From: Mycobacterium sp. E796
GTDB lineage: Bacteria; Actinomycetota; Actinomycetes; Mycobacteriales; Mycobacteriaceae
DNA: 40,360 nt
Assembly: GCF_001672815.1 (NCBI RefSeq)
Contig: NZ_LZKK01000024.1
Location: 1-40,360, forward strand
Direction of reading: 5' to 3'
Program-made: the position numbers and the translations under genes
The notes under the pieces: model-generated
Database searches by the model: none
Told to the model about the DNA's origin: nothing
The model's input: the letters and a program-made list of their open reading frames with translations, nothing else
In this document: positions 20,046 through 29,401 of the stretch, in pieces
Numbering within the stretch: position 1 is the stretch's first letter
How the letters are laid out: every line of letters starts with the position of its first letter

Positions 20046-21230
20046 TTAGACCATCGTGTCGCCGGGCGGCAGCCCGAACTCGTGGTTGCCGAAGATCACG
20101 TAGGCACGCTCGGGATCGTTGGCGGCGTGCACCCGGCCGGCGTGCGCGTCGCGCCAAAAACGTTGAATCGGAGCGTTATTGGCCAACGCGGTGGCGCCCG
20201 AGGCGTCGAACAGCCGGTCGATCGAGGCGATCGCGCGAGCGGTGGCGCGCACCTGATCACGACGGGCTCGGGCCCGCAGCTCGAACGGGACCTCCTGACC
20301 CGCAACCAGATACGCGTACTCGTCGCCGACGTTGCCCATCAGCTGTCGCCACGCGGCGTCGATATCGCTGGCGGCCTCGGCGATGCGCACCTTGGCGAAG
20401 GGGTCGTCCTTGGCCTTCTCGCCGGCGAACGCCGCACGCACCCGCTTGCCTTGATGCTCGACGTGGGATTCGTAGGCGCCGTAGGCCATCCCGACGATGG
20501 GGGCGGTGATCGTGGTGGGATGCATGGTGCCCCAAGGCATCCTGTAGACCGGATCGGTATTGGTCGCCAACCCGCCCGCGGTGTGGTCGTTCATCGACTT
20601 GTAGGACAGGAACCGGTGTCGCGGCACGAACACATCCCTGATCACCAGGGTGTTGCTGCCGGTGCCCTTCAGGCCGACGACGTGCCAAACGTCGTCGATG
20701 CGGTAGTCACTGATCGGGATCAAGAAGCTGCCGAAGTCGACCGGTTGTCCGTCCTTGATCACCGGGCCGCCGACGAAGGTCCACGTGGCGTGGTCACATC
20801 CCGACGACCAGTTCCACGAGCCATCGACCAGATAGCCACCGTCGACCGCCCGACCGGCGCCCATCGGGGCGTATGACGAGGAGATCCGCGCACCCGTGTC
20901 CTCGCCCCAGACGTCTTGCTGCGCCCGCTGATCGAACTGCGCCAGGTGCCAGTTGTGCACCCCGAGGATGGATGCCACCCACCCGGTGGACCCGCACGCA
21001 CTGGCCAGGCGTCGGACGGCGCCGAAGAACACCGTCGGATCGCACTGCATCCCGCCCCACTGCGCCGGCTGCAGCAGCCGGAAGAACCCGATTTCTTCAA
21101 GCTCGCTGACGGTGGCATCCGGCAGCCGCCGCAGCTCCTCGGTCTCCTGCGCCCGCTGGCGCAGCTTGGGTAACAGATCGTCGATGGCGACCAGAACGGA
21201 CTGCGCATCGCGTTGTTGAATCGACGTCAC
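20046..21230 (-). CDS. hsaA: Flavin-dependent monooxygenase, HsaA-type 3-HSA hydroxylase
   Basis: HsaA hydroxylates the phenolic secosteroid 3-HSA to the catechol 3,4-DHSA, using reduced flavin supplied by HsaB. 394 residues from GTG 21230, preceded by GGAGG; the length equals that recalled for Rv3570c. It has an acyl-CoA-dehydrogenase-like fold, with GGSTGW-like CGSTGWVASILGVHNWH, ISSSYAPMGAG, WNWSSGCDHATW and the C-terminal NHEFGLPPGDTMV, all characteristic of HsaA. First gene of the minus-strand pair with the CYP125-type P450, downstream of a KstR operator. No HsaB, HsaC or HsaD lies nearby, so it must use partners from elsewhere. Confidence 0.94.
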   Translation of the reverse strand: MTSIQQRDAQSVLVAIDDLLPKLRQRAQETEELRRLPDATVSELEEIGFFRLLQPAQWGGMQCDPTVFFGAVRRLASACGSTGWVASILGVHNWHLAQFDQRAQQDVWGEDTGARISSSYAPMGAGRAVDGGYLVDGSWNWSSGCDHATWTFVGGPVIKDGQPVDFGSFLIPISDYRIDDVWHVVGLKGTGSNTLVIRDVFVPRHRFLSYKSMNDHTAGGLATNTDPVYRMPWGTMHPTTITAPIVGMAYGAYESHVEHQGKRVRAAFAGEKAKDDPFAKVRIAEAASDIDAAWRQLMGNVGDEYAYLVAGQEVPFELRARARRDQVRATARAIASIDRLFDASGATALANNAPIQRFWRDAHAGRVHAANDPERAYVIFGNHEFGLPPGDTMV

Positions 21231-21326
21231 CGCCTACCTCCAGACGTGCACACCCATGACTAGAGTGAGTTGCAATCGTGGTTCGTTTTTTAGTGTTTCC
21301 GCTGCACAAAGCCGTAAATGTGAACT

Positions 21327-21340
21327 TGTAACTTGTTCTA
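21327..21340. promoter_or_regulatory. KstR operator upstream of the hsaA-cyp125 pair
   Basis: TGTAACTTGTTCTA matches TNNAACNNGTTNNA at every fixed position. It lies about 97 bases before the hsaA GTG. AACTTGT is also repeated head to tail (21323-21329 and 21330-21336), so a second overlapping half-site may exist. Confidence 0.82.
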
Positions 21341-21402
21341 ATTATGGCCGGGCGGAAAGACGCCACTAGGGCAGAAAGTCCCACAAAAGCCGGTCTAGCC
21401 GA

Positions 21403-22791
21403 TCACTCCTGCGCCGCGGCCTTCTCCAGCTCGGTCAGCGCCGGCTCGATGGCGCGGGCCATCTCGTGGATGTCATTGGCGACTTCGGGGGTGGTGACAA
21501 AGCCGAAGTCCAAGTATTTCTCGTAGGAGAAGCAAGTGATGTTCAGGGCGACGTCCATCACGGGCGGCCCCAGCGGCACCAGCGACTCCAGCTTGGCGCC
21601 GGCCATGTACAGCGGGAAGGGCGGACCGGGGACATTGGACACGACGAGGTTGATGGGGGCCAGGTTTCGGGACAACCCGCTGGCCGTGTAGGCCCGCGCC
21701 GCCAGCTGCAGCAGCCCGGGCGGGGTGGTCTCGGTCAGGCCCATGATCTGGTGTGCCGACAGCGCCTTAGCCATCAACTTGGCGCTCTGGGTGCTTTCGT
21801 GGATGGCCCGCAGCCGCTCGGCCGGGTCCTCGATGTGGGTGGCCAGCGACGCGGTCATCGAGCTGATCTTGTTGCCGATGTCGCTCTTGCTTTCGTCGGT
21901 GCGCGTCGAGACCGGGATCTGCGCGATGAGCGGTTTGGCCGGCAGTTCGTCGTGCTTCATCAAGTACGTTCGGGCGGCCCCGGCCACGAGCGCCAGCACC
22001 ACGTCGTTGAGCTTGACGCCGAAGATGTCCTTGACGGCCTTGGCCCGGTCCAGCTCGACGCGGCAGCCGGTGATCCGCCGGTGCGGCGACACCGGTGCGT
22101 TGAAGCGCGTCTTGGGGGCTTCGAAGTAGCGCGGCGGCTTGCTGCTGACGCCCAGCGCGGCGACCTGCTGGCGCAGCGTCTGCTCCACCAGCCGGGCGAT
22201 GCGGAAGGGCGTCTTGACGCCGACGTTGATCAGTGCCCCGATCGCGCGCCGCTCCAGCCCCGGAAGCTGGAATCCCACCAGCGACCCGACCGTCTCCTTT
22301 TGCGGCGGACGGGGTTCGGGCGTGACGTCGAGCAGGATTTCGCCCAACCCGGCGCCCGAGACTCCGTCGACAATCGCGTGGTGCATCTTGGTCAGCGTCG
22401 CGACCCGGTTGCCCTTGACGTTCTCGATGACCCAGAGCTCCCACAACGGTCGGGAACGGTCCAGCTTGTAGGACATCAGCCGACCCACCAGCTCGTCGAC
22501 CTCGCGCCTGCCGCCCGGGGCCGGGACGGCGATGCGACGGATGTGGAAGTCGACATCGAGCTCTTCGTCCTCGACGAACCACGGCCGGTCCAGCCCGAGC
22601 GGCGCGCCGGTGACCCGCCACCGCAGCTGCGGCAGCTCGGGCAGCCGCTCGATGATCAGCTCGCGGACGCGTTCAAAGCTGTATTCGGGGGCATCGGTGA
22701 GATCGCAGATCGCCAGCGCACCGACATGCATGTGCCAGCCCGCGGTCTCCGCAGACCAAAACGCCGCATCGACACTCGAAAGCCGCTTCAT
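21403..22791 (-). CDS. Wax ester synthase/diacylglycerol acyltransferase (Rv1425-like)
   Basis: Esterifies diacylglycerol or fatty alcohol with acyl-CoA to make storage triacylglycerol or wax. 462 residues from ATG 22791 ([12 protein letters not shown], the usual WS/DGAT start). The catalytic HHAIVDG gives H137, H138 and D142. The C-terminal [19 protein letters not shown] block is also typical. The open frame runs on upstream to 23919 through whiA, but that part is a shadow. The gene is 20 bases after the whiA stop in the same direction. No KstR-like site lies immediately upstream, so it is not obviously part of the steroid module. Confidence 0.93.
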   Translation of the reverse strand: MKRLSSVDAAFWSAETAGWHMHVGALAICDLTDAPEYSFERVRELIIERLPELPQLRWRVTGAPLGLDRPWFVEDEELDVDFHIRRIAVPAPGGRREVDELVGRLMSYKLDRSRPLWELWVIENVKGNRVATLTKMHHAIVDGVSGAGLGEILLDVTPEPRPPQKETVGSLVGFQLPGLERRAIGALINVGVKTPFRIARLVEQTLRQQVAALGVSSKPPRYFEAPKTRFNAPVSPHRRITGCRVELDRAKAVKDIFGVKLNDVVLALVAGAARTYLMKHDELPAKPLIAQIPVSTRTDESKSDIGNKISSMTASLATHIEDPAERLRAIHESTQSAKLMAKALSAHQIMGLTETTPPGLLQLAARAYTASGLSRNLAPINLVVSNVPGPPFPLYMAGAKLESLVPLGPPVMDVALNITCFSYEKYLDFGFVTTPEVANDIHEMARAIEPALTELEKAAAQE

Positions 22792-22811
22792 GGCATGACC
22801 GTAGCCCGCGG

Positions 22812-23789
22812 CTACGCGTCCTCCAAGAGGTCCGGCGTCACGGCCGACTCGGTGTCGGGAATGCCTTCGACCTTCGCCTTGCGGTCGGCCATCGACAGCA
22901 GGCGCCGAATCCGGCCGGCCACAGCGTCTTTCGTCATCGGCGGGTCGGCCAGGCGGCCGAGCTCCTCCAGCGACGCCTGCCGGTGCTCGACGCGCAGCCG
23001 GCCCGCCGACGCCAGATGGTCCGGGACGCCGTCGCCGAGGATCTCCAGCGCGCGCTCCACCCGGGCGGCCGCCGCGACCGCCGCCCGCGCCGACCGCCGC
23101 AGGTTGGCGTCGTCGAAGTTGGCCAGGCGGTTGGCCGTCGCGCGGACCTCGCGGCGCATCCGTCGTTCCTCCCAGACCAGCCGGGTGTCCTGGGCGCCCA
23201 TCCGGGTCAGCAGGGCGCCGATCGCCTCGCCGTCGCGCACCACCACCCGGTCCGCGCCGCGCACCTCGCGCGCCTTCGCACTGACCCCGAGCCGGCGCGC
23301 GGCGCCGACGAGCGCCAGCGCGGCCTCCGGGCCTGGGCAGCTGACCTCCAGGGCCGACGAACGTCCCGGCTCGGTCAGCGACCCGTGCGCCAAAAAGGCC
23401 CCCCGCCAGGCCGCCTCGGCGTCGGCGACGCTGCCGCCGACCACCTGGGCCGGCAGCCCGCGGACCGGGCGCCCCCGCATGTCGAGCAGACCCGTCTGGC
23501 GCGCCAGCGCCTCGCCGTCGTTGGCCACCCGCAGCACGTACCGGGTGCTCTTGCGAATCCCGCTGGCGGACAACACATGCACGACGGCGTTGTACCCGTA
23601 GAGCTCGAAGATGTCCTTGCGCAGCCGGCGCGCGACGTTGCCCAGGTCCACCTCGGCCTCGACGACCACCCGGCCGCCGACGATGTGCAGCCCCCCGGCG
23701 AACCTCAGCAGGGACGTGACCTCCGCGCGCCGCGCGCTGACGGATTTCACCACCAGGCGGCTCAGCTCGTCCTTGACTTCGGTCGTCAT
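22812..23789 (-). CDS. whiA: Sporulation/cell-division regulator WhiA
   Basis: DNA-binding protein with a LAGLIDADG-like N-terminal domain and a C-terminal helix-turn-helix, controlling division genes with WhiB in actinobacteria. 325 residues from ATG 23789, whose ATGA overlaps the yvcK stop by 4 bases, as elsewhere in this operon. An in-frame GTG at 23795 is the alternative. It shows [12 protein letters not shown] at the start, [21 protein letters not shown] in the homing-endonuclease-like domain, and [14 protein letters not shown] with the [21 protein letters not shown] helix-turn-helix near the C-terminus. Confidence 0.95.
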   Translation of the reverse strand: MTTEVKDELSRLVVKSVSARRAEVTSLLRFAGGLHIVGGRVVVEAEVDLGNVARRLRKDIFELYGYNAVVHVLSASGIRKSTRYVLRVANDGEALARQTGLLDMRGRPVRGLPAQVVGGSVADAEAAWRGAFLAHGSLTEPGRSSALEVSCPGPEAALALVGAARRLGVSAKAREVRGADRVVVRDGEAIGALLTRMGAQDTRLVWEERRMRREVRATANRLANFDDANLRRSARAAVAAAARVERALEILGDGVPDHLASAGRLRVEHRQASLEELGRLADPPMTKDAVAGRIRRLLSMADRKAKVEGIPDTESAVTPDLLEDA

Positions 23790-24811
23790 CGCCACGCGTC
23801 GTCACCCCTCGTCTCAACTTCGACCGGCAGCTGCGTGGTGGTCCGATCCAAAGGGGCTCCTCGACCTTTGTGACCCGCTCGGACCCCGTCCAGCGCCGCG
23901 GCGAGCTTGCCCGGGTCATGTAAAGGTGTACCAGGTCGGGCCACGTCAGCGAAGTGGACCTCGGCTTCCAGCAGCGTCGCGGTGCGGCGCAGTTGCTCGC
24001 GTTCGCGTTCGCTGGGCACCCGTTCGGCGTCGATGATGATGTCGTGCACGGTGAACCCGGGTGCGTGCTGGACCAGCACGTGCAGGTGGCGCTCCACCGA
24101 GAAGCCGGCCGTCTCCCCCGGCTCGGCCACCAGGTTGAGCACCAGCGCGCGCCGGGCGGTGGTGGCCCGCAGCGCCGTCGCCAGCCCCGGGACCAGCACG
24201 TGCGGGATCACGCTGGTGAACCACGACCCGGGACCCAGCACAACCAGGTCCGCGGCCATGATCGCGTCGACGGCCTGCCGGGTCGCCGGCGGATCGGGCG
24301 GCAGCAGCCGCACCCGCCGCACCTTGCCGGGCGTGGTCGCGATCGCCACCTGGCCGCGGATCAGCCGGAAGATCCGGGGATCGGCCTCCAGGCCGGACAC
24401 GTCGGCCTCGATCTGCAGCGCGATCGGGCACATCGGCAGCACCCGGCCCTTGACGCCGAGGATGCGGCCCAGTTCGTCGAGGGCGGCGACGGGGTCGGCC
24501 AGCACCTCGGACAGGCCGGCCAGCAGCAGGTTGCCGATCGGATGCCCGGCCAGGGCGCCGGTGCCGCCGAATCGGTGCTGCAGGATGGTCGCCCACAGCC
24601 GGCCATACGGGCTGTCAGATGCCAACGCCGCCAACGCCATTCGCAGGTCGCCGGGCGGGATCACGTCCAGTTCGCTGCGCAGCCGGCCGGACGAGCCGCC
24701 GTCGTCGGCGACCGTGACCACGGCGGTGACGTAGGGCGTCAGCCGGCGCGCGGCGGACAGCGTCGCGTACAGGCCATGTCCGCCCCCCAGCGCAACGATG
24801 CCTTCATTCAT
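23786..24811 (-). CDS. yvcK: YvcK/CuvA family protein (Rv1422)
   Basis: UDP-sugar-binding protein of the YvcK family, linked to carbon use and envelope growth; called CuvA in mycobacteria. 341 residues. It shows the N-terminal nucleotide-binding [34 protein letters not shown], and [20 protein letters not shown] in the middle. ATG 24811 overlaps the rapZ stop by 4 bases (ATGA). Its role is known from family studies; nothing here alters that. Confidence 0.94.
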   Translation of the reverse strand: MNEGIVALGGGHGLYATLSAARRLTPYVTAVVTVADDGGSSGRLRSELDVIPPGDLRMALAALASDSPYGRLWATILQHRFGGTGALAGHPIGNLLLAGLSEVLADPVAALDELGRILGVKGRVLPMCPIALQIEADVSGLEADPRIFRLIRGQVAIATTPGKVRRVRLLPPDPPATRQAVDAIMAADLVVLGPGSWFTSVIPHVLVPGLATALRATTARRALVLNLVAEPGETAGFSVERHLHVLVQHAPGFTVHDIIIDAERVPSEREREQLRRTATLLEAEVHFADVARPGTPLHDPGKLAAALDGVRAGHKGRGAPLDRTTTQLPVEVETRGDDAWR

Positions 24812-25683
24812 TCGCGACCCAGATCCCGATGCAGCACCCGCACCGTCAGCTGCGGGTTACCCCCCAGCCGCTGCATCAATGCCTCGGCGATCGCGACGCT
24901 GCGATGCTTGCCGCCGGTGCAGCCGATGGCGACCGTCATGTAGCGCTTGCCCTCCCGGCGGTAGCCGTCGACAACCAGGTTTAGCAATCGATGGTAAGCG
25001 TCGAGGAACTCTCCCGCGCCCGGCTGGCCCAATACGTAGTCGCGCACCGCGGGGTGCTGGCCGGTGAGTGGGCGCAGATCGTCCACCCAGTGCGGGTTGG
25101 GCAGGAACCGGACGTCCATCACCATGTCGGCGTCCATCGGTAGGCCGTACTTGAAGCCGAACGATTCCACGGTGACGGCGGTGGACGCGCCGGTGTCGCC
25201 GCCGAACGCGCGCTCGATGCTCTCTCGCAGGCCCCGCACCGACAGCGTCGACGTGTCGATGATCAGGTCGGCGGTGGCGCGGACCGGGGCCAGCATCCTG
25301 CGCTCGGCGGCGATGCCCTCGGCCAGCGTCTGGTCGCCCTGCAGCGGGTGGCTGCGCCGGTTCTGCTCGTAGCGGCGCACCAGCATGTCGTCGGACGCCT
25401 CCATGAACACCACGCGCGGGCTGATGTTGCGGGTGGCCAGCTCGTTGCGCACCTCGTCGAGGTCGCCGGTGAAGCCGCGCGATCGCACGTCCATCACCAC
25501 CGCCAGCTGGGTGATGCGCGAACCGGCGGCCAGCCCGAAATCCACCATGCGCGTAATAAGCTGGGGCGGCAGATTGTCGGCGACATACCAGCCGAGGTCC
25601 TCGAGCACTTTGGCCGCGGTGCCCCGCCCGGCCCCCGACAACCCCGTCACCAATACGACGTCGATGCCGGCCTGACTCGTCAC
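24808..25683 (-). CDS. rapZ: RapZ/YvcJ family nucleotide-binding protein (Rv1421)
   Basis: P-loop protein of the RapZ family. In enterobacteria it guides RNase E to the GlmZ RNA; in actinobacteria the partner is not settled. 291 residues from GTG 25683, overlapping the uvrC stop by 4 bases. The Walker A motif is GLSGAGRGT (residues 14-22), with Arg where Lys is usual, common in actinobacterial members as I recall. The Walker B-like [10 protein letters not shown] and C-terminal [15 protein letters not shown] are present. Part of the conserved uvrC-rapZ-yvcK-whiA operon. Confidence 0.94.
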   Translation of the reverse strand: MTSQAGIDVVLVTGLSGAGRGTAAKVLEDLGWYVADNLPPQLITRMVDFGLAAGSRITQLAVVMDVRSRGFTGDLDEVRNELATRNISPRVVFMEASDDMLVRRYEQNRRSHPLQGDQTLAEGIAAERRMLAPVRATADLIIDTSTLSVRGLRESIERAFGGDTGASTAVTVESFGFKYGLPMDADMVMDVRFLPNPHWVDDLRPLTGQHPAVRDYVLGQPGAGEFLDAYHRLLNLVVDGYRREGKRYMTVAIGCTGGKHRSVAIAEALMQRLGGNPQLTVRVLHRDLGRE

Positions 25684-27623
25684 TGCGAGCCCTCGGGCTG
25701 TTCGGGTCGCAGCGCCTCGAGGACGGCCGTGGCGGTGGCCACGCCGATGCCCGGAACGGCGGTGATCTGGTCGACGGTGGCCTCCTTGAGGCGGGCTATC
25801 GATCCGAAATGCGTTACCAGCGCCTTGCGGCGATGCTCTCCCAATCCTGGCACCGAGTCGAGCGCTGACGCGGTCATTCGCTTGGATCGCTTGCTGCGAT
25901 GGTAGGTGATGGCGAACCGATGCGCCTCGTCACGCACGCGCTGCAACAGGTAGAGCCCCTCGCTGTTGCGGGGCATGATGATCGGGTCCGGCTCCGAGGG
26001 CACCCAGATCTCTTCCAGCCGCTTGGCCAGGCCGATCACCGCGACGTCGGTGATGCCGAGCTCGTCGAGCACGGCGCTGGCCGCGTTGACCTGTGGCGCG
26101 CCGCCGTCGACGACGTACAGGTTGGGCGGATAGGCGAAGCGCCGCGATTTGCCTTCCGCGGAAAGCATATTGGGGTCCTGCTGTTCGGAGAGGTGCCGCG
26201 CGAAACGGCGGCGGGTCACCTCGGCGATCGAGGCGACGTCGTCGGAGCGTCCCTGCCCGGCGGCCTCGCGGATGCCGAAGTGGCGGTAGTCGGACTTGCG
26301 GGGCAGGCCGTCCTCGAACACCACCAGCGAGCCCACCACGTCGGTACCCTGCACGTGGCTGATGTCGACGCATTCGATGCGCAGCGGCGCGTCGGCCAGG
26401 CCGAGGGCGTCCTGAATGTTCTGCAGCGCGGCGGATCTCGCGTTGAAGTCGCCTGCGCGCTTCAGCTTGTGTTGTTGCAGCGCCTCTTTCGCGTTGCGCT
26501 GCACGGTCTCGGCCAGCGCGCGCTTGTCGCCGCGCCGCGGCACCCTCAAGGTCACGCGCGAACCGCGCAGGCCGGACAGCCACGCGGTCAGCTCCTCGGA
26601 GTTGGACGGCAGGCAGGGCACCAGCACCTCGCGGGGCACCGGGTTGGCGGCCTCGTCGGCGGCGCCGCCCAGCTCGGCCTGTTCGCCGTAGAACTGCGTC
26701 AGGAACTGCTCGACCAGGCGCTCCTCGCCGGAATCGCCCGGCTCCCCGGACTTTTCGACGATCCAGCCGCGCTGGCCGCGCACCCGCCCGCCGCGCACGT
26801 GAAACACCTGCACCGCCGCTTCCAGCTCGTCGTCGGCGAAGGCGACCACGTCGGCGTCGGTGCCGTCGCCCAGCACCACGGCCTGCTTTTCCATGGCTCG
26901 CTTCAAAGCGCCCAGGTCGTCCCGCAGCCGCGCGGCCCGTTCGAAGTCGAGTCGCTCGGCCGCGGCGTTCATCTCGTGTTCCAGGTCGCGCGCGAAGCGG
27001 TCGGTCTTGCCGGACAGAAAGTCGCAGAAGTCCTCGACGATCTGGCGGTGCTGCTCGGCGCTGACCCTGCCGATGCACGGCGCCGAGCACTTGTCGATGT
27101 AGCCGAGCAGGCACGGCCGGTCGATCTGCTTGTGCCGCTTGAACACTCCGGCCGAGCACGTGCGCGCCGGGAACACCCGGGTGAGCAGGTCCAGCGTCTC
27201 CCGGATCGCCCACGCGTGTGAGTAGGGGCCGAAGTAGCGGACACCCTTGCGGCGCGGGCCGCGGTACACCATCAGCCGCGGGAACTCCTCGTTGAGGGTG
27301 ACCGCCAGCACCGGGTAGGACTTGTCGTCGCGGTAGCGGACGTTGAAGCGCGGATCGAATTCCTTGATCCAGTTGTATTCCAGCTGCAGCGCCTCGACTT
27401 CGGTGTTCACCACCGTCCACTCGACCTTGGCCGCGGTGGTCACCATCTGCCGGGTTCGCGGGTGCAGGGCGGCGATGTCCTGGAAGTAGGACGTCAGCCT
27501 GCTGCGCAGGCTCTTGGCCTTGCCGACGTAGATGACGCGCCCGTGCGTGTCCCGGAAGCGGTAGACGCCGGGCTCGACCGGGATGGACCCGGGCGCGGGG
27601 CGATACGTTGCGGGATCTGGCAC
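25680..27623 (-). CDS. uvrC: Excinuclease ABC subunit C
   Basis: Makes the dual incisions around DNA lesions in nucleotide excision repair with UvrA and UvrB. 647 residues from GTG 27623. It has an N-terminal GIY-YIG nuclease (VEPGVYRF and [14 protein letters not shown], about residues 16-45), cysteines near [28 protein letters not shown], a UVR motif around 200-235, the RNase H-like domain with CVDISHVQG and VVDGGAPQV, and a C-terminal HhH pair ([13 protein letters not shown] and [17 protein letters not shown]). No strong Shine-Dalgarno precedes the GTG; see the promoter at 27630. Confidence 0.96.
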   Translation of the reverse strand: MPDPATYRPAPGSIPVEPGVYRFRDTHGRVIYVGKAKSLRSRLTSYFQDIAALHPRTRQMVTTAAKVEWTVVNTEVEALQLEYNWIKEFDPRFNVRYRDDKSYPVLAVTLNEEFPRLMVYRGPRRKGVRYFGPYSHAWAIRETLDLLTRVFPARTCSAGVFKRHKQIDRPCLLGYIDKCSAPCIGRVSAEQHRQIVEDFCDFLSGKTDRFARDLEHEMNAAAERLDFERAARLRDDLGALKRAMEKQAVVLGDGTDADVVAFADDELEAAVQVFHVRGGRVRGQRGWIVEKSGEPGDSGEERLVEQFLTQFYGEQAELGGAADEAANPVPREVLVPCLPSNSEELTAWLSGLRGSRVTLRVPRRGDKRALAETVQRNAKEALQQHKLKRAGDFNARSAALQNIQDALGLADAPLRIECVDISHVQGTDVVGSLVVFEDGLPRKSDYRHFGIREAAGQGRSDDVASIAEVTRRRFARHLSEQQDPNMLSAEGKSRRFAYPPNLYVVDGGAPQVNAASAVLDELGITDVAVIGLAKRLEEIWVPSEPDPIIMPRNSEGLYLLQRVRDEAHRFAITYHRSKRSKRMTASALDSVPGLGEHRRKALVTHFGSIARLKEATVDQITAVPGIGVATATAVLEALRPEQPEGSQ

Positions 27624-27629
27624 GTACCT

Positions 27630-27635
27630 AGGCTA
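27630..27635 (-). promoter_or_regulatory. Candidate -10 box for a leaderless uvrC transcript
   Basis: On the minus strand TAGCCT fits the mycobacterial TANNNT -10 box and ends 6 bases before GTG 27623, which lacks a clear Shine-Dalgarno. Transcription would start at or next to the start codon. I did not identify a -35 box. Confidence 0.4.
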
Positions 27636-27847
27636 GTAGGCCGGTAGGACGGCGGTGCCTCGTCGGTGCTGGGTGTCGGCGGCCCGTTTTGTGCCACGGA
27701 TGGTTGCGCGTCGCCTGGCCCGTAACACTTCACCAAAGTCCAGCGATGTTGCCCGTAGCCGTGGGGATGGAGGCATGGCATGGGCGGACGCATCGACGTG
27801 CACGGAGTTTGCCCGCGCCCATGTTGGGAACATAAGCGAGGCGCCCA

Positions 27848-28360
27848 ATGAATAAAGTTTGGCTCGTTCCGATAATGGTGTCCGGTGTGATTATTATTTT
27901 CCCGGCCCCGCGGGCCAATGCGGGTTTGTGTGACTATCCAGCTGTCTTGACCGGGGCCAACGTTTTCTTTGCCCAGGGCGCTTATTGTGATTGGCCCACT
28001 GAAATCAATGGATCACATTTGCACTGTGAGGCAGGGGGCCTGGCCGTCGACGCCGGCGCGGCTATTGCCGGGGGTTCCACGCTGGGCCTCGGCGGTCCGG
28101 GTGCCGGCGGCGTGAGTTGCACATGGCGGTGCCCCGACAACAGCATGGCACCGGCACCGAATCCTCCTGGCGCTTGGAAGTGGTATATGGTTCCCGTTCC
28201 TAATGCGTGCAGAGATCACATGGAACCGGCTGGATTCGCGAGCGCACCCGTTCTTCCCGGCGAAGGCATGCCAGTTCCGGCGCCACCTCCCGCAGCGGTA
28301 GGAGAACCGCCGGGAGGACCGGTATTGCCGCCGCAAACACCGCAAACAGACCTTCCCTAA
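27848..28360 (+). CDS. Secreted six-cysteine, proline-tailed protein of unknown function
   Basis: 170 residues from ATG 27848 with GCGAGG seven bases upstream. A signal peptide (about 1-25, ending RANA) precedes a mature chain with six cysteines: C28, C47, C60, C91, C95 and C121, an even number that fits disulfides. LCDYP and YCDWP look like a short repeated motif. The last 40 residues are Pro/Gly-rich (VPAPPPAAVGEPPGGPVLPP). The opening of the gene is more AT-rich than its neighbours, hinting at transfer. In M. tuberculosis this gap holds a secreted lectin (Rv1419) instead, as I recall. No family recognised. Confidence 0.75.
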   Translation: MNKVWLVPIMVSGVIIIFPAPRANAGLCDYPAVLTGANVFFAQGAYCDWPTEINGSHLHCEAGGLAVDAGAAIAGGSTLGLGGPGAGGVSCTWRCPDNSMAPAPNPPGAWKWYMVPVPNACRDHMEPAGFASAPVLPGEGMPVPAPPPAAVGEPPGGPVLPPQTPQTDLP

Positions 28361-28365
28361 TCCCG

Positions 28366-28680
28366 TCAAAACGGCGGTGGGTCATCCGGGTCGGGTGGCG
28401 CGGGTCCAAAGTAGCTGGGCTGCTCAGCTTTTCGCACTATGAGAGCTTCGCGATTGCGTCGGCGTTCGGCGGCGATGCGGCCCGCTTTTTGCGCCCGGGT
28501 CTTGGTGCGCGGCGGCATCATGAACAGCAGCACACTGCCGGGCATGCTGACGTAGGTGTGCCCATCGGGAAGCCTCCAGGAATGCCCGTGCCGTCGGGCA
28601 GCTGTTGGTCCCGCCGGCCCCAGAACGTCTTCATCCGAAGATGGCACCGGCTGGCGGACTGGTGGTTAGCCCTGAGTGTC
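28366..28680 (-). pseudogene. C-terminal remnant of a 13E12/DUF222 HNH-family protein, frameshifted
   Basis: Two minus-strand frames join into one recognisable C-terminus. Upstream frame: SRCHLRMKTFWGRRDQQLPDGT. Downstream frame: RLPDGHTYVSMPGSVLLF, then MMPPRTKTRAQKAGRIAAER and a final DPDDPPPF. These are hallmarks of the REP13E12/DUF222 family, whose C-terminus carries an HNH nuclease motif followed by KTFW, LPDG, a PGS and PPF. The frame changes near 28575-28585, and the two cysteines expected before the histidine appear as serines. No N-terminal part is present. A 93-residue open frame (28366-28647) exists but is not a complete gene. Confidence 0.72.
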
Positions 28681-29185
28681 ATGTGTTAGTCGTTGGTGCG
28701 GAAAACCAACGGCCACGTTCAATGTTCTGACCCATGCGAGTCATCAGGATAGTGAAGACACGCGGCAGTACAGGTGTGGCCAATTTGAAAGCAAGTCTTC
28801 CCTTACCGCCGATGGCAATCCGCAGCACAGTGCCGTTGTTGCCGTCCGAATCAACCTTGTAGTCCTCAACCCAGGCGTGAAACGCCGGTGCGCTTGTCCC
28901 GTTGACATGGAACGCGAGGCGGGCGCCTTCCTCCCAGACGAGGACCGATTCTTCAATCGTGATGCCGATGAACCGCTTCGTGTAGCGAGACCCAACGCCA
29001 TGCGGTCCTGATGTCTGCCAACGGCCAGATTTGTCGAAGCCAGGGAAAAAGTCACCCCAATTGGCCGGGTCATGTGCAAGCGCGGCGAATACCTCGCTTG
29101 GCGGTCGGCCGACGTTAACGGTTGCGCGAAGACGGATGGGGGCGGTCTCGAGGAAGTCAAGATCGACGGCTTCGCAGGCGAACAT
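28679..29185 (-). CDS. SRPBCC-family (START/polyketide-cyclase-like) protein
   Basis: 168 residues from ATG 29185 with AAGGAG seven bases upstream. The pattern is that of a helix-grip SRPBCC fold: an opening beta strand (IRLRATVNVGRPPSEVFAALAHDPANWGDFFPGF), GVGSRYTKRF in the middle, W-x-E strands, and a long C-terminal helix (VLPRVFTILMTRMGQNIERG). Such proteins bind hydrophobic ligands; the ligand here is unknown. No signal peptide. Its 3' end meets the 13E12 remnant. I know of no equivalent at this site in H37Rv, so it is probably accessory. Confidence 0.82.
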   Translation of the reverse strand: MFACEAVDLDFLETAPIRLRATVNVGRPPSEVFAALAHDPANWGDFFPGFDKSGRWQTSGPHGVGSRYTKRFIGITIEESVLVWEEGARLAFHVNGTSAPAFHAWVEDYKVDSDGNNGTVLRIAIGGKGRLAFKLATPVLPRVFTILMTRMGQNIERGRWFSAPTTNT

Positions 29186-29401
29186 CCGAATCTCCTTGCT
29201 TGCTGTGTGGTGGAGTGAATATACGGCTACCTTCGACGACCTGCCAGGTACTCAGCAGCTGATGCTGCCGGCACAGGCATTCCCCACCAACCGCTCCGCG
29301 GCCGCCCGAGACTCGCCTTCGACTACGGCGTCACCTAAAGAAGCGAGCAACTATTAAGACATGTGTTCGAATATGCCCAGACCGTCCGGCAAGTTCTCGG
29401 C

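Noticed and set aside
22792..23919. Upstream extension making an 838-aa WS/DGAT fusion
   Set aside because: The extension overlaps whiA in another frame; [12 protein letters not shown] at 22791 is the normal family start.
27624..27847. SOS (LexA) box for uvrC
   Set aside because: I saw no TCGAAC-N4-GTTCGA-type palindrome in the interval.
29186..29401. Possible small gene between the SRPBCC gene and lprH
   Set aside because: Short frames run through here but have no ribosome-binding site, motif or coding character; I see nothing I can support.
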